Below, one piece after another: positions 11,304-22,835 of a stretch of 64,000 nucleotides of DNA (position 1 is the first letter of the stretch; the number at the start of each line of letters is the position of its first letter). The stretch covers positions 1 through 64,000 of the forward strand of contig ML210181.1 in the NCBI GenBank assembly GCA_004369085.1. Direction: 5' to 3'. The translations under genes and the position numbers were made by a program. This stretch comes from Coprinopsis marcescibilis. Its lineage: Eukaryota > Basidiomycota > Agaricomycetes > Agaricales > Psathyrellaceae. Below the pieces are notes generated by a model. It was not told where the DNA came from. It did not search any database and worked only from the letters and a program-made list of their open reading frames with translations.

Positions 11304-11921
11304 AATGTAACAAGAGCTATTACACCTGTATGAAACGTGTAACACCACCGTGAATCTGACCCATTGTGTTCGTCTTTTACTACCATGGTCACTGACTCGC
11401 ATTGTAAGTGGCCAAGTACTATTGCGACGGCGGGTCCTTTCTTTTCCGGGTCTGCGGAACAAGACCACGGTTTTGATTAACAAATTGCTCTCTAGCCTCG
11501 AGCTCAACTCTCTTCAACTGCCACCAGGATAATTTGGGTTACCCCTTCATTGTTGAAATCCTTCGTCTCCCTTGAATCAAGGAGAGCCCACAGAACCAGG
11601 TATATCCCGATTCTCTGTAGTGGCCATTTTGGTTTCACCGCAAGTCTTTGCAGACATTACAGCTACCACATATCTGATATCATCCAACATCATGTACTGC
11701 GTCCACCACAAATTCCCGCCCATTCTGGAAATCAGGTTCAGTTCTCAGGCGTCAGGACCGACTGCGATGCGTCGCACGCAGCGCACGCGCTAAATCAGAA
11801 TTCGTTGGCTTTTGGGTTGATTCATCAACACGTCCTGTTGGCTCATCTTCCCATCTTATTCACCCATGTCCGGCTCCATCTTTGCATTCCTATTCTTTGC
11901 CAGCACGATCTCCACGCGTTC
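11304..11921. other. Intergenic region upstream of a disordered-protein gene
   Basis: About 620 bp. A plus-strand frame runs open through 11550-11921 into the next gene, but its composition is not coding-like before the ATG at 11922. CT-rich tracts near 11845-11880 may be a core promoter. An ATG at 11866 in another frame would encode a short signal-like peptide, but it hits a stop before any usable donor. Confidence 0.4.
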
Positions 11922-13240
11922 ATGGTCATGTCCCGAGACCGCATCCCAATCTACACCGTTTCCCAACCCCAAACCACCAAAGGCATCAGCAGGCCAAACG
12001 CAGAGCAGCTCAGCATCAGCCTTGCCCCACTAGTCACCCAAAGGTCGTTATTATTCCGCGTCCAAACGGAATTAGGGGACAAAGAGTCTTACGCTGCTGT
12101 ATGCAACCCAACTACCTCAGTTAACCTCACAACTCATTCAATTATATTATACAGTTATCTGCCGTATCGACGGCGTCAGAGGAGTCCTTTTGGACGCTCA
12201 GTGCCAAATCTGCGTCGGTTTCGGGTCATGGACACGAAGCAGGGACACCTTCTCTAGCCACGGGAGTATCCTTTGCCAGCGTTTACAGCCAAGAATCCTT
12301 TCAAGAGCGATTGATCCCAATAATAGCCTCTTCAGCGCCCATTCCACGGCGCACCAACCCTGGAATCCATGCTGACCCACGAAGATATGCCATTGCCTTC
12401 AGCCCGACTATGGAATGGGAGAAGATTGGTTCCATGTTGTCCCCAAGCGAAATGGGACTCGACTTTGCGACCCAGCCACATTCGTTCAGTCTTACGGAAA
12501 ACAACATGTCCGCCGAACCCGTGTCTTCAGATCCACCTCGTAGGGTGATAATATTCACAAGACCAGAGACGAACAAGGAAGACGTTACTGCGGATAGCGC
12601 ATCAACAGACAGTCCCCGGAAAAGGATTAGGAAGGACTCGACATCGAACGTTATATCGCTCTCGAGGCAGTTGAGCAAGAGAGCCAGCGTAAAGACCACT
12701 AAAGTCGTCAGCACCATGCTTTCCCGACTTTCTCTAGACCCCAGTCAATCGAAAGCTACGACGAGGAGCCCACAACAGCGCGACAAGAAACGTCCGCCTT
12801 CCCTCAGACACCTCCCTCCCATCCAATTCTCCCCCTCACCCATCGTTCTTCCTTCGTTTGCAGACTCGGCGGAGCCTACCACCTCGACATCTGCACCGCC
12901 GTCGGCTCAACCACTTGTCCCACCACCCGAACTCACATCCGCAAATGCATTGGTAGACTGGCCCACAGATAACTTTGATGCCCCGAGAAGCAAACACGAC
13001 GCAATGCAAAGAATCAAGACGCTCAGAGAGGAAGCCCAGTCTAAATCACCTGGGATTTCTCCACATTCTCCAAGGAAATCCGCCAGAACGAAAACTCACC
13101 GACGTTATGCGAGTTCGCCGTCACTTTCCCAGTTTAACCAACGAGACATGGATATACCTCCGCCGCTTCCCAGTGGAAGCAAGTACCTTTCGCAATTCAC
13201 AATACCACCAGTGCCCAAATGGAAAATACCCCACAACTAA
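11922..13240 (+). CDS. Disordered basic/serine-rich protein, unknown function
   Basis: Two exons, 11922-12098 and 12155-13240 (56-nt intron, donor GTATGC, acceptor TATACAG), give 420 aa in one frame. I recognise no domain. Visible features: a Ser/Thr-rich N-terminal third; a basic cluster SPRKRIRKDS followed by SLSRQLSKRASVKTTK that could be a nuclear signal or phosphosite region; Pro-rich stretches; and a C-terminal segment with KSPGISPHSPRKSARTKTHRR and RYASSPS repeats of the [RK]xx[ST]P kind. The tail SKYLSQFTIPPVPKWK looks like a short linear motif. The ATG at 11928 is an equally good start. Confidence 0.6.
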
Positions 13241-13389
13241 TTCTTCGGCGTTCGCTCGACAGCCCACACCCGTCCCTCTCGGGTTATACCAGCTTATTTA
13301 ATCCAAACTTGCTTCTGTTCCACTCCATCGATTATCAGATCGTTCCTTCCGCAACTTATACCCTCTACATTATCTATACCCGTCCTTAA

Positions 13390-14192
13390 ATGGCCGACAC
13401 ACCTTACGAACCCTACGACGTCAACTTCTGCTATACAGCACCGCCAACACTCGAGAGCGACAGAGTAAAGCTTGTTCCATTCATTGTGAGGCTGTTCACA
13501 TTCGAAATGTCAGTTAATCAATCTAGCCAAGCATACACGCAAAACAGTTATTCGACCAATGTCAACAATTCCCTGAAATCTTTACGTGGCTTCCATTCGG
13601 ACCATTCACCACATTAGCAGGACTAGAGATAGGTTTCATCGAGGATACTATCCGTAAAGATGACAAGCGCCTACTTTTCGCCATTTTCGACAAAACCAAA
13701 GCCTCAGCGGAGTATTCGGGCGGAGCTTTTGCAGGTGCAATTGCGTATATAAACTCGTCTCCCGCAGCATTCGCCACAGAGATTGGATGCGTCATGATTC
13801 TACCCCCATTCCAGCGAACGCACGTCGCTTCAAATGCTGTCGGGATACTCCTCAAGTACGCCCTGGATCTGCCTTCAGAAGGTGGACTGGGACTGCGGCG
13901 AGTCTTCTGGCAGGCGAACAAATTTAATAAACCCAGTGTCTGGCTCGCCGACAGGATGGGATTTCACCACGAAGCAATCCTTCGTTGGGATCGTGCACTG
14001 TCAAAAGGCAAGGACGAAGCATGGAACGGGAAGGTTGTGCGTGAAGGGGACCCTCTACCTCACAGTGTAGGTCGAGATACAACCATATTAAGCCTTTGCT
14101 GGGATGACTGGGAAGCTGGACGAAAAGGACATGTGGAGACCGTTATGAATCGAGTAAATAGTCTAATCTGGACCGTACTGATAATATTGTAG
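13390..14192 (+). CDS. GNAT-family N-acetyltransferase (RimJ/RimL-like)
   Basis: Acetyl-CoA-dependent N-acetyltransferase; substrate unknown. Exon 1 is 13390-13485, then a 41-nt intron, then exon 2 from 13527. Splicing joins LVPFI to PSIHAKQLFDQCQQFPEIF, which fits this fungal GNAT group, followed by TWLPFGPF. The core fold is seen in FAGAIAYINSSPAAFATEIGC, then MILPPFQRTHVASNAVGIL (acetyl-CoA-binding helix region), and RRVFWQANKFNKPSVWLADRMGF near the C-terminus. Read through, the protein has 253 aa and ends at 14192. A second short intron (14154-14192, 39 nt) would replace the last residues with SALGKSLQLTL and end at 14228; sequence alone does not decide. It lies 150 bp after the disordered-protein gene on the same strand. 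Confidence 0.8.
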
Positions 14193-14436
14193 TCGGCGCT
14201 TGGTAAATCTTTGCAGCTTACGTTGTAAATACTGAAACAATGCCTTCTGAGACCCAGATACAAGGTCGGTATTGGGTCGGTACATTGACTCCAATGGCAA
14301 CAACTCCTCATCCAAGCAAGGACAAATAGATGACCATATCAACACCCATATACGCGTCGCGCTGCAGGTCAATTAAAGCTGTTGAACCCGATTCCCATCG
14401 ATAGCTGTCCCCAACGGTTGCCACAAATCTTAATAA

Positions 14437-15885
14437 ATGTCCGAAAACAACGAAAACGAAGCTCCCCGCCGACCAGCCGTAGTGCCCAGGCCAACTCCTA
14501 CAGGCCCTCGGTTCGGTCGGGTTGGGGATTGGAACAACAACTCATCGTCGAGGTAATAATCATCAGCTGTTTGCCTACATTTCTTCAGCGTTAAACATGT
14601 ACCTAGCGGTGGAGGTGGAGGCTCTTCAGGACGTTTTGCTACTCTTGGAAGTCTTGGAGGCGGTAGTGGTGGCAGCAGTTCTCGTCGTCATGAGTCTGAT
14701 TCCGACGATGAAGACGACAAGAAAGCAGAGAGCTGGTTTGCTGGTGGAGAGCGAAGGTAGCATGTAACCTTTGCACTGCTAATTTACATCACTCACACAC
14801 ATCCTGATTGTAGCGGTCTTTCTATTCAAGGCCCTGCAACAGGTGGAGGACGTAGAGAGGAAGATCCTCTTTTGAGGTCGATCATCCGGCAGGCTCAACA
14901 GTAAGAACTATTGTTAAATTCGTGGTATACGGTGCTCAGCTGTACTTAGGAACAGCGAGGCACGCAATAACGCCCAACCGACGTCCTCGGCCTTTTCTGG
15001 GGGAGGTTACAAGCTGGGTGACGAAGAGAACGATAGTACATTTGTCCCTGACCCCACTGCACCTCAAGGTACCGAGTATTTCAGCTGTAGTTGAGTGGCA
15101 TTTGGCATTTACACCTTCATCCATAACAGGAGACGTTGTTCGGAGGTCGGTAACCATATATCGAAACGGTATCCATATCGAAGGAGGTTCTTTCATACCG
15201 TCTGGTTCTCCAGAGGCGCAAATGATTGCCAACGGGTATGATGAGGTTCATTGCTCATCTCCTGTTCAATCCTAATCACATTCAACTAGAACTGCTCCAA
15301 AGTCTCTCTTCGGCGTCGAACAGAACCAGCAAATAGACGTTGAGATCCGACCTAAGATGAACGAGGATTATGTCCCTCCCGCTGGCCCTCTAGCTTTCTC
15401 TGGAGCAGGCCATCGCCTTGGTGCCCCTGTCCCAGAGGCCACATCATCTTCCAGCGAGGCGATGCCCGGTCAATTCCCTTCCTCTGCTCCAGCACCCGCA
15501 ACAGAGCCACAGACCATCACGACTCGATTCGAGGTCGACCAAACCCTCCCCACCACAAGCGTTCAAATCCGTCTGGCAGACGGAACTAGGTGCGCACTCA
15601 TCCAATTGTAGCTCATGAATCCCTTTCCGACTATCTGCGCTAGGATTGTGAGCCGAATGAACCTCACCCACACCGTTGGCGACATTCGCAACTTCATCAA
15701 TGCGTAAGCGCCCACACTGTGGACATACAAAGCTGTTCCTGACGTCTTTCAGGTCTCGACCTGAGAACCGCATTCGCCCATATACCATTGGAACCACGTT
15801 CCCCAACCGTACCCTGAATGACGATGCTGCAACAATTGAAGCCGAGAATCTGAAGAACAGCGTTGTTGTGCAACGGTGGGCTTGA
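14437..15885 (+). CDS. SHP1: Shp1/p47, SEP- and UBX-domain cofactor of Cdc48
   Basis: Adaptor that links the AAA ATPase Cdc48/p97 to ubiquitylated or membrane-fusion substrates. Eight exons (14437-14552, 14607-14756, 14814-14900, 14950-15068, 15130-15235, 15290-15589, 15644-15703, 15753-15885) make 356 aa. The Gly/Ser-rich N-terminal part has ESDSDDEDDKKAESWFAGGERSG, the usual pre-SEP motif. The SEP domain runs about 155-230 (RRSVTIYRNGIHIEGGSF, then NEDYVPPAGPLAFSGAGHRLG). The UBX domain fills the C-terminus from about 283 (SVQIRLADGTRIVSRMNLTH, then IRPYTIGTTFPNRTL). The loop TTFPNR replaces the classical FPR signature as in p47. An N-terminal UBA domain, normal in p47/Shp1, is not visible; either it is lost or an upstream exon was missed. 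Confidence 0.9.
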
Positions 15886-16023
15886 AAGATGGCAATAATG
15901 GGGGGGTTCCACGTATATGCGAGAGTCCGGTTTCTTGGAGCCACGTAGCAGCTATTACGTTTAATTCCATACCGTCAAACGAAATGTCGTCGGTTACATT
16001 GTATACTAGTCCGAACATCAATG

Positions 16024-17824
16024 TCAAGACCAAGCCTCTGGACGCTTTCCGATGTCTGTGAGTACAAACTTGGGGACCAATTCAGCCAAGCCATCCCTTC
16101 TCATATGTCCCTGCAACACAAAGCTTTTAATCGAAGGTATCAAGGCAGCGACAGCTGTCATAGTCTCCCAATTGTACGCTCGTCCTTTACCATATTCCCA
16201 TTCCATAATTGTTAAGTCTCGCAGTGACCATTCCCGAAATATGCCTGATTTTGCATAATTCGAGAGCCCGGCAAGGAACTCGTGCTGCGAAACGAACCTG
16301 AGTATCCCTTGCTCCACTTCAAACCTGGTTTTGAAACACTCACTGGTTTATGCAATCTCTTTGAATCATAAACGGGGTGGGCGTTCTGCTCATCGTTGAT
16401 ACTATACACATCCTTCCCGACCATGGCATTGATATCGAATTTGAGCTCGACGAGCTTGGGACACTTCCTCGCTATGAGCTTCACCATCTCTGGACTGAGG
16501 AGTGGTGTTGTAAGGTGCAAAACCTCCAGTTTGGGCGTAACAGCTGATGCGGGGGAAGCAAAAGCATCCAGGAGCTGTTTGAGGTCGGAAAACAAGGTAG
16601 GGCTGTTGACACTCAAGCGGGTGATATTATCGCCAATGGACGCAAAGTACTCGAGATAATCCAAGCGTCTGCTCGGGCGTTGGTCGAATGAAAGTGTCAA
16701 GGAACTGAGCCTCGATAAGATTGGTTGCCCCACGCAGTCCCCTTTCTTCGTGCTCGGAGTTGATTTATAGAGCCGGGCAGCTTTGGTAGTGCTGTGGATT
16801 GTATAACTGAGGTTCTCTATGGTCGGGTTCCTCCAAAGAAAATAATGCATGTCTGACTCCATAGGGTTGGGAAGGATAGGAATGTTGTGGATATTGAGGG
16901 TCTTCAAGCTAGGTACGACATCCAGCGGGTCCCAAACATCTGCGCACTCTGTGTTGAGTGTCAGTTCCCCCAAGGTATCGTCCTCGCTGAGGCCTTTTAA
17001 CAAGGTTGCCAGGGCATCCGAGACCTTGGGACGCTCCTGGCCCCCAAAGGGTGAGGAAGCCTGGATCTTGAAACCGAGGTATCGGAGGGAGGTCGGTAAA
17101 CCATCGTGAGTATCTGGGAAGAAACCCTCTAGCCAGTGGTTCGGGGCATCAACATTCAGAACCCGAACGGTATCACGAATGCTGGGCCATAGGACCTCCT
17201 GCAGGAATGGAAGGATGTACGACGAAAGGTACACCTGACTGGCGTACTTTCCGATGTAGATGTTGACCTCTTTGACTTGCGTCAGGTTGAAGACCCCCTC
17301 TCTAAATAGCTCGCGACGCTCCTCGATGGAAGGGTATTTATCGGATGGATCGCTCGCTGGACATGTAGAGTCGCCTTTGTAGACCTTTCCAAGGTACTTG
17401 TGGAATACATTTGCAGGTTTGGTAACGCTCCGGCCGTTCCTACGCGTGCTCTTGTCGGAGTACAACGCTTCGCACATGGACGCTGGCCAAATTGTCAGTT
17501 TGCGAACGCGTTTGGAGATAGTTGGATTCCTGCGTCGGAGCGGCTGTTAACAGCTGGTCGTAGGGACACCGGAGAGAGCACCTACCGCAGGGTGTCTAGA
17601 ACATCCAAAAGAGCTCCCGTATCCGGTGATACCAAGCTGAGTTTCTCATACAGCGCATCCATGGCAAGCTCGTAAAAGAGCCTGTTCACACCAAGCAGTT
17701 TGACACGCTCTTGGGGGCTCAGCAGTTCGGAAATATAAAGCCATAGTTCCACAGGAAGCTCTTGTACCGCTGCTTGAACTTGTCGAGATGGTGGCTCTTT
17801 GCTCTTTCTTCCCGATGAAAGCAT
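16024..17824 (-). CDS. F-box protein with leucine-rich-like C-terminal region
   Basis: Probable substrate receptor of an SCF ubiquitin ligase. Exons 17824-17586, 17529-16344 and 16284-16024 give 561 aa. The F-box lies at about 20-65 (LPVELWLYISELLSPQERVK, then LLGVNRLFYELAMDALYEKL). The rest holds irregular leucine-rich stretches (SLRYLGFKIQA, LGELTLNTECADVW, SLKTLNIHNIPILP, LSSLTLSFDQR, LEVLHLTTPLLSPEMVKLIA), a pattern common in basidiomycete F-box proteins. The last intron (16285-16343) is inferred: it restores a coherent C-terminus ending TDIGKRPEAWS, whereas reading through gives a Ser/Gly-rich tail stopping at 16212. The start MLSSGRKSKEPPSRQ is preferred over an upstream ATG because the extension is low in coding character. 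Confidence 0.8.
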
Positions 17825-18413
17825 AGCTTGTAGAGGGAGAGAAGGGAAGGGAAGCAAGACAGGCGAGAGAACGGCACGGCTGAGCCTTGAATAGCCAGGC
17901 CAACAAGTGCTGTGCAGCTGCCTCCGAGTCTGGATGGCACCCTTTACGGAAGACCGGTCGCTGTTGCAGCGCACCGAACGGGCCGACGTGCTACGTGACG
18001 GCATGTTAAAGAGATCAGATGGACGGCGCTTCCGGATCACTTTGACCTTTCAACAACGCTCGACAATTGAGGTCGTTTGCGCTGCCAACTACTCCGCCGT
18101 TCGAAAACTTGGTAAGCGACGACCACAACGGACTGCAACGAGTAAAAATACCAAGAACATTGCAAGGCTAGTTCGAGAAAGTTTTCCGTGTGACACTGCT
18201 GTTTGATGTCCATCGCGCTAAGAGGAACCTTTGCACTTATGCTTGTGATACTCTTAATCTGCAATGATGGCCTTCATGTATGTGGGTGGACATGGAGTTT
18301 TTCAATATTTCCTAGGCAGCTAGGCTGTGTGTTTAGGCCGGGAGTCGGGACGGCATCGAATCAACTGTATGATTTTACAACTTGTTCCCAGACTCAAGCA
18401 CACCGCGCCGCTG

Positions 18414-18545
18414 AGAGCTTTCCATTCATGGAAAGTCCGGACGTACGAAGGTCCGGAGGTCCGGCCGTACGAAAGTACGAACGTCCGAAAGGCTGAGAGG
18501 CCGAGAGACCGAGGGTCCGGTTGTGAGAATTCGACACGGTCTGAG
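18414..18545 (+). repeat. CCGGA-rich foldback repeat, left arm
   Basis: Starts with the palindrome CTTTCC-ATTCAT-GGAAAG (18418-18435), followed by degenerate short tandem units of the form tccgga/cgtacgaa/ggtccgg and ending in gaggccgagagaccgag. The same palindrome-plus-tandem structure recurs in opposite orientation near 19085-19205 and in shorter form near 22785-22835. Confidence 0.65.
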
Positions 18546-19084
18546 AGTCCTGACCTGTCCTGACACGGGACTCGAAAGTGGAAGGAGCACCAGGACTGCG
18601 ATGTGCCGAGACAATATGCAAACAGCACAATTGGCATGTAGTTAGCAAACCTATGTATGAAATTTAAAATGTTGGGGAGATGTTATATGGCATGAAGTCT
18701 ACAGTAGCATTGTGGTGGCCACTTTTAACTAAAACTTTAACTCCGACTGCAGATCTCATCGTGGGGAATATCCCCCGAATTTTTTAAAATTGATTATGTA
18801 TGCATGAGTTCAGAGTATTGTCTCAGTACATTATCTGTCCCAAATGATGCTCGGCGCCCCCCACTTTCTCCCAGTGTGGTGTGAGGGCGTGTGCATGGGC
18901 CCTACTTACGTCTTTCGCTCCCTCTCGTGTATCCCATCGCCGCCCAACAGTCAACTCAAGTTCTCAACGCACCTGTGACGTAGGTTACCATGACGTGTAA
19001 GTGCCCCTCGCTCTTTGTTTTAAAAGGGCGATAACAAACGGGGATTCACAGACTCTTCTATCTATTGTAAAAGCACGCCGTACA

Positions 19085-19207
19085 AGCGTTTTTTGGGCAT
19101 CCGGACCTTCAGTCGTTCGGCATTTCGTACTTTCGGTCGTTCGGCCTCTCGGACTCCCGGACCTTCGATCGCCGGACCTCCGGACTTTCCATGAATGTGA
19201 CTTTTTG
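19085..19207 (-). repeat. CCGGA-rich foldback repeat, right arm
   Basis: Reverse complement begins cattcatggaaagtccgg, matching the left arm's core, then runs through units ggtccggcgatcgaaggtcc and gaggccgaacgaccgaaag. The half-palindrome CTTTCC at 19185-19190 is degenerate on its outer side. Together with 18414-18545 it forms an inverted pair about 540 bp apart. Confidence 0.6.
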
Positions 19208-20039
19208 GCGCCGCTGGTCGTTTTCCATATACCCACTCCATGACCTGATCGTCAAGTCGTGCAGTGCCCATATAAATGCGCCTGATTCGGCATCGGGACG
19301 GAGGCTGTATTGGCACTAGCCCGCTCGCGGTTGCATGGCCGATTCATTCGTTGCGGAATAGCCTCGTTTCTGATGCAGTATTATATAGCACACCTCCATG
19401 TCTTCGCAGCAAGAATGAGAATGATCGTGTACATCACCGGACTGCGCAGAGGGATGAGGCCGGCGAGTTCTCGCAGCTGTTGTAACCGCTCCAAATCGGT
19501 TGAAGCAAGTGGAATAGCCGGTCGCTCATGCCCGCTGCGCAGCCTGCGGATATAATTTACGCGGGTCTGCCGGAAGTTAGCACGTCATGAAGGACATATA
19601 AAGGACAGTTCATAACCTCTGGTCATTTAGGGCGCTATACCTCTGCATGAAACAGGAAGCTCTCTTGCTCTCAACCAATAATGTAGTTCTTGCCGCTGGA
19701 AGAAACCCTTCAAAAGGCGCGCGCGCTTGTTGGCCATGCCCATCCGGACACCCCGCTTTCACGCACTTCCACAGCTTTTACGGTTATCTACACCCAGTAT
19801 GTTCATAGCCCACTATGCTTGCGCAAACACGCAGTTCTGGGAGTCATTACGCTTTGATGGTAGATTCACTTCCTGGTGGTCTCCACGGTGAATATTAAAT
19901 CCAATGTCGCCGGTGCTAGTATGTATATTGAAACCTAGTTCACTACACAGCGCGCAGTCGATGTAATGCCGTTGGCAGAGGAGTATCCGGCCGTTTAAAA
20001 CCTGCTCGTTTGCGCAACTTCCTCTTGGCAAGAACAGTC

Positions 20040-21725
20040 ATGGACAATGAACCCCCCCTCGAACTCATGGTATGGGCGACACGATTGATCTACGTAGGCC
20101 GTCTGGTAGCATGGTTTAGTCTTCATTTCTGACATGCTTTCTAGTCGTCTGACCGTGAGCGACCTCAGTAATGTGAAACGATTCAGGCATAGCTCACCAC
20201 TCTTTCCCGACGCACGTAGTGGCCTGCTTGATGCTTTGGGTACGCACACTTTTCGCCGTTGCATTGTCAATAGACTAAACATGGCCATGATACACAGGTA
20301 GCAGATTATTTGGAGACCCTCCCACTTGAGGTAAGTGAGCCTGATTAAGCTTTGCGCCCGTGCTCACTATGTACTGTCGGACAGGTTTCACTGATGTGGC
20401 CTCCCAAGATGACGCCAGTCAACACACTGTTCTTTGTACTAAGATATTTACCTCCAATTCAGTTCATTCTGTCAATTGCCCGTGCGTTGCCCAATCTAAC
20501 TCTAACTTTGTGCATACATCGATTAACCCACTTTCAGTCAGCGTAGCTGCACACTATTCTCCCTTGTCCGTACGTTGAACACGTTGACAAAGGCCGTGAT
20601 TTTCGCTCATGTGCCTTGTATACTTAATAGCTATGCCCGGCTCGCTCAACCTTAGTCATAGGTAAGACCTACAATGTAGATTGAGATGACAAATGATGAC
20701 CCTCTCAGTCCTAATAACGTTGGGCGTGCTCACATCAGAAGGTCTGCATTGATTTAGAGCCTTTCACACTTGTACTGATGTGTGCCTTGGCTTTTTACAG
20801 GTCTTCTGTTTCTCCGAGTGTATGCGATTGCCGGGTCCACCAAGTTTTTGAAGATATTCCTAATTGTATTAGGCCTTGTAAGTGATTCAACCAGGATGCT
20901 CGTGTACAATATTCACCCGTGACAAAAGTCCACAGGGGTACCCATTCTGTTCTTCGTCGTCAAGTATCAGACAGGAGTCGAAAGTGAGATTTCGTCTTGT
21001 TTCAATAAAGGCTTTTCTCAAGTACTTGGCAGTCCTGGATCCACCAAACGAATATATCCGATGTTTTCAAAAGACGTCTAATGCAAAAATACTGGCTGCT
21101 GTATGGGGCATCGTGCTGGGGAACGAAGTCCGTAAGTTTTCGGGGTTAATTGCTTTTGCTTAGTCTCTTGACAAACTGTTTTGCTTGCAGTGATGATGAT
21201 TATGACTTGCCTCGCAGGGTACCTGAGATACAGAAATTCAACAAGCCCGTTGCTTGAGATCTTTTATAAGAACGGGACAGCTTACTTTGTTGCGATTGCT
21301 TGTAAGTGTCTAGACTTCCTTTGGAGACGGATTGCTAACTTGTAACACTGTCAGTCGTTTCGGGAGCAAATATCATGGCATCATTTCTTGCACAGGTACA
21401 TACGTTCTCAGGTCTGCGACGATTCTTGCTGACTGACGAGCCTTTAATTCTCAGCAACACCTCTACCTGACATCTACGTATGTTCCGACTCTCGGTACCT
21501 CTCCTTTTAGACTCCATCTGAAACGGTCAAATTGTTGACAGGCTCCAGCATACACTTCATGCTATTTTTGCTACCAGGATGATCCTACACATCCGGAAAA
21601 CAACCCATGTCAATGTCACTTACGCAGAGCCTGAATACCCATTAGAAACGCTTAAATGGAGGCAGGGATCTCAATCGGCTAGAGACCCTATGACAACCGA
21701 CCATTCAAGCTTGACACAAGTGTAA
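20040..21725 (+). CDS. DUF6533 multi-pass membrane protein, copy 1
   Basis: First of six paralogues in this window. The family is a basidiomycete-expanded set of membrane proteins of unknown function, about 300 aa with roughly seven hydrophobic segments. I assembled 15 exons in 1.7 kb into 299 aa. Exon 1 codes MDNEPPLELMVWATRLIY; it is followed by exons of 10 nt (SSD plus one base), 20 nt (ACLMLW) and 33 nt (VADYLETLPLE), then SLMWPPKMTPVNTLFFVLRY. Later blocks are LLFLRVYAIAGSTKFLKIFL, FFVVKYQTGVE, CFQKTSNAKILAAVWGIVLG, TCLAGYLRYRNSTSP, YKNGTAYFVAIA and the signature C-terminal helix LQHTLHAIFATRMILHIRK. The soluble tail ends SSLTQV. All junctions are GT-AG and no internal stop remains, so it looks intact. 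Closest relative in the window is copy 3. Confidence 0.8.
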
Positions 21726-22784
21726 CCAGACGATGGACATGAGATCATCAGTATGGACATTTATGAGGACTCGCAGACTAGAATCAGAATCAATGTATAT
21801 TAAATCAATTTATACCCCTCGTACCACTAAAGTGTTTTTATTGCTTTCATAGCCCGGATATTCGGGGTCTGGAGACTCAGGGTTTGAATATTGAACGTAA
21901 TATTTCAACCTGGAGCCCGAGTTCCAAGAGGTGGTAGATCCTTCGATCGCAGAACATGTTCCCACGGAGGGTCCCAATTAAATGCACTCCACTCGGTCTA
22001 AGACCACTGAAAGCACTTCTCAGCATGAATATCTCAGACTTGGAACGTCTCGGTGTACCTTTGTCGCGATGTATCAATGTATTTTTGTATTCATGTCCTC
22101 GGGAGGGCACTTTGAGCTACTGCATGAGGTATACCAAACACCGGCAAGAGGCGGCTTGGAACGAACCTAAGGGTCTGTGACCTCGGGCGAGGGTGCCTAC
22201 TGCAACTTGGAGTGATCGAGGGGCCGAATCGGCGGAAGATGCCGAAAGCGCCGAGCTGGCGACATTTCGACGCTTTTTCGACGCTCTCTGCTGTCCTTCC
22301 GACTTTACCTCTTGAAATCAGTAACAAGTCATATATATTATACAGGAATGGTAAGTCAGGAATACCAACAGTTCTCCCTGTTGCCTTCCGCCTCTTTCTA
22401 GGGCAATCATGTAGTTTAGACACCGGCCTTATCCCGAGTCTATGGCGAGAAATCGTGTGGAGTGATGTACCTGCTGCTATTGATGCACGGAAGCAGCTTG
22501 AGGTATTCATCTCAACTGGCGCTGACTACGAACTGAGTTCGCCTCATTTTTGATGCTTCTTTGACCATTCTCTCTGATCATTCCAAGGCTTCAATCACCT
22601 TTACCCTCCACACAAATTCTGCCCTGAGCCTGGCTGCAAAGGAACGAAGAAGGGGCATTCGTTCTCAAGGCACGGGCAATAAAAGGTCTTTACACACACT
22701 CTCCCAGATGGGATTGTGCCTGTTTACATGGTCCATCAACGATGTAACGGTGCATGTGTTCTTTAGTTTATGTCATACATTGAG

Positions 22785-22835
22785 ACATCGAGACGCCGAG
22801 ACAAAAATACATCGAGACTTTCCAGGAATGGAAAG
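22785..22835 (+). repeat. Short copy of the palindromic foldback repeat
   Basis: Units acatcgagac/gccgagac lead into a perfect-arm palindrome CTTTCC-AGGAAT-GGAAAG (22818-22835). The arms equal those at 18418-18435 while the 6-nt loop differs, which suggests a conserved stem. Confidence 0.55.

Larger units (their letters stand above)
17825..20039. other. Gene-poor, repeat-bearing accessory region
   Basis: 2.2 kb between the F-box gene and the first DUF6533 gene. It contains a pair of inverted CCGGA-rich repeats (see separate entries) and, near 18970-18996, two TGACGT-like sites about 16 bp apart. Short open frames here are artefacts of the repeat composition. No transposase remnant was recognised. 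Confidence 0.5.

Noticed and set aside
11550..12257. Plus-strand open frame of 235 codons
   Set aside because: Only its middle (11922-12098) is used, as exon 1 of the disordered-protein gene; the upstream part has no coding character and the downstream part is intron.
16212..16343. Unspliced C-terminus of the F-box gene ending at 16212
   Set aside because: A 59-nt GTGAGT/CAG intron leads instead to a more coherent C-terminus ending at 16024.
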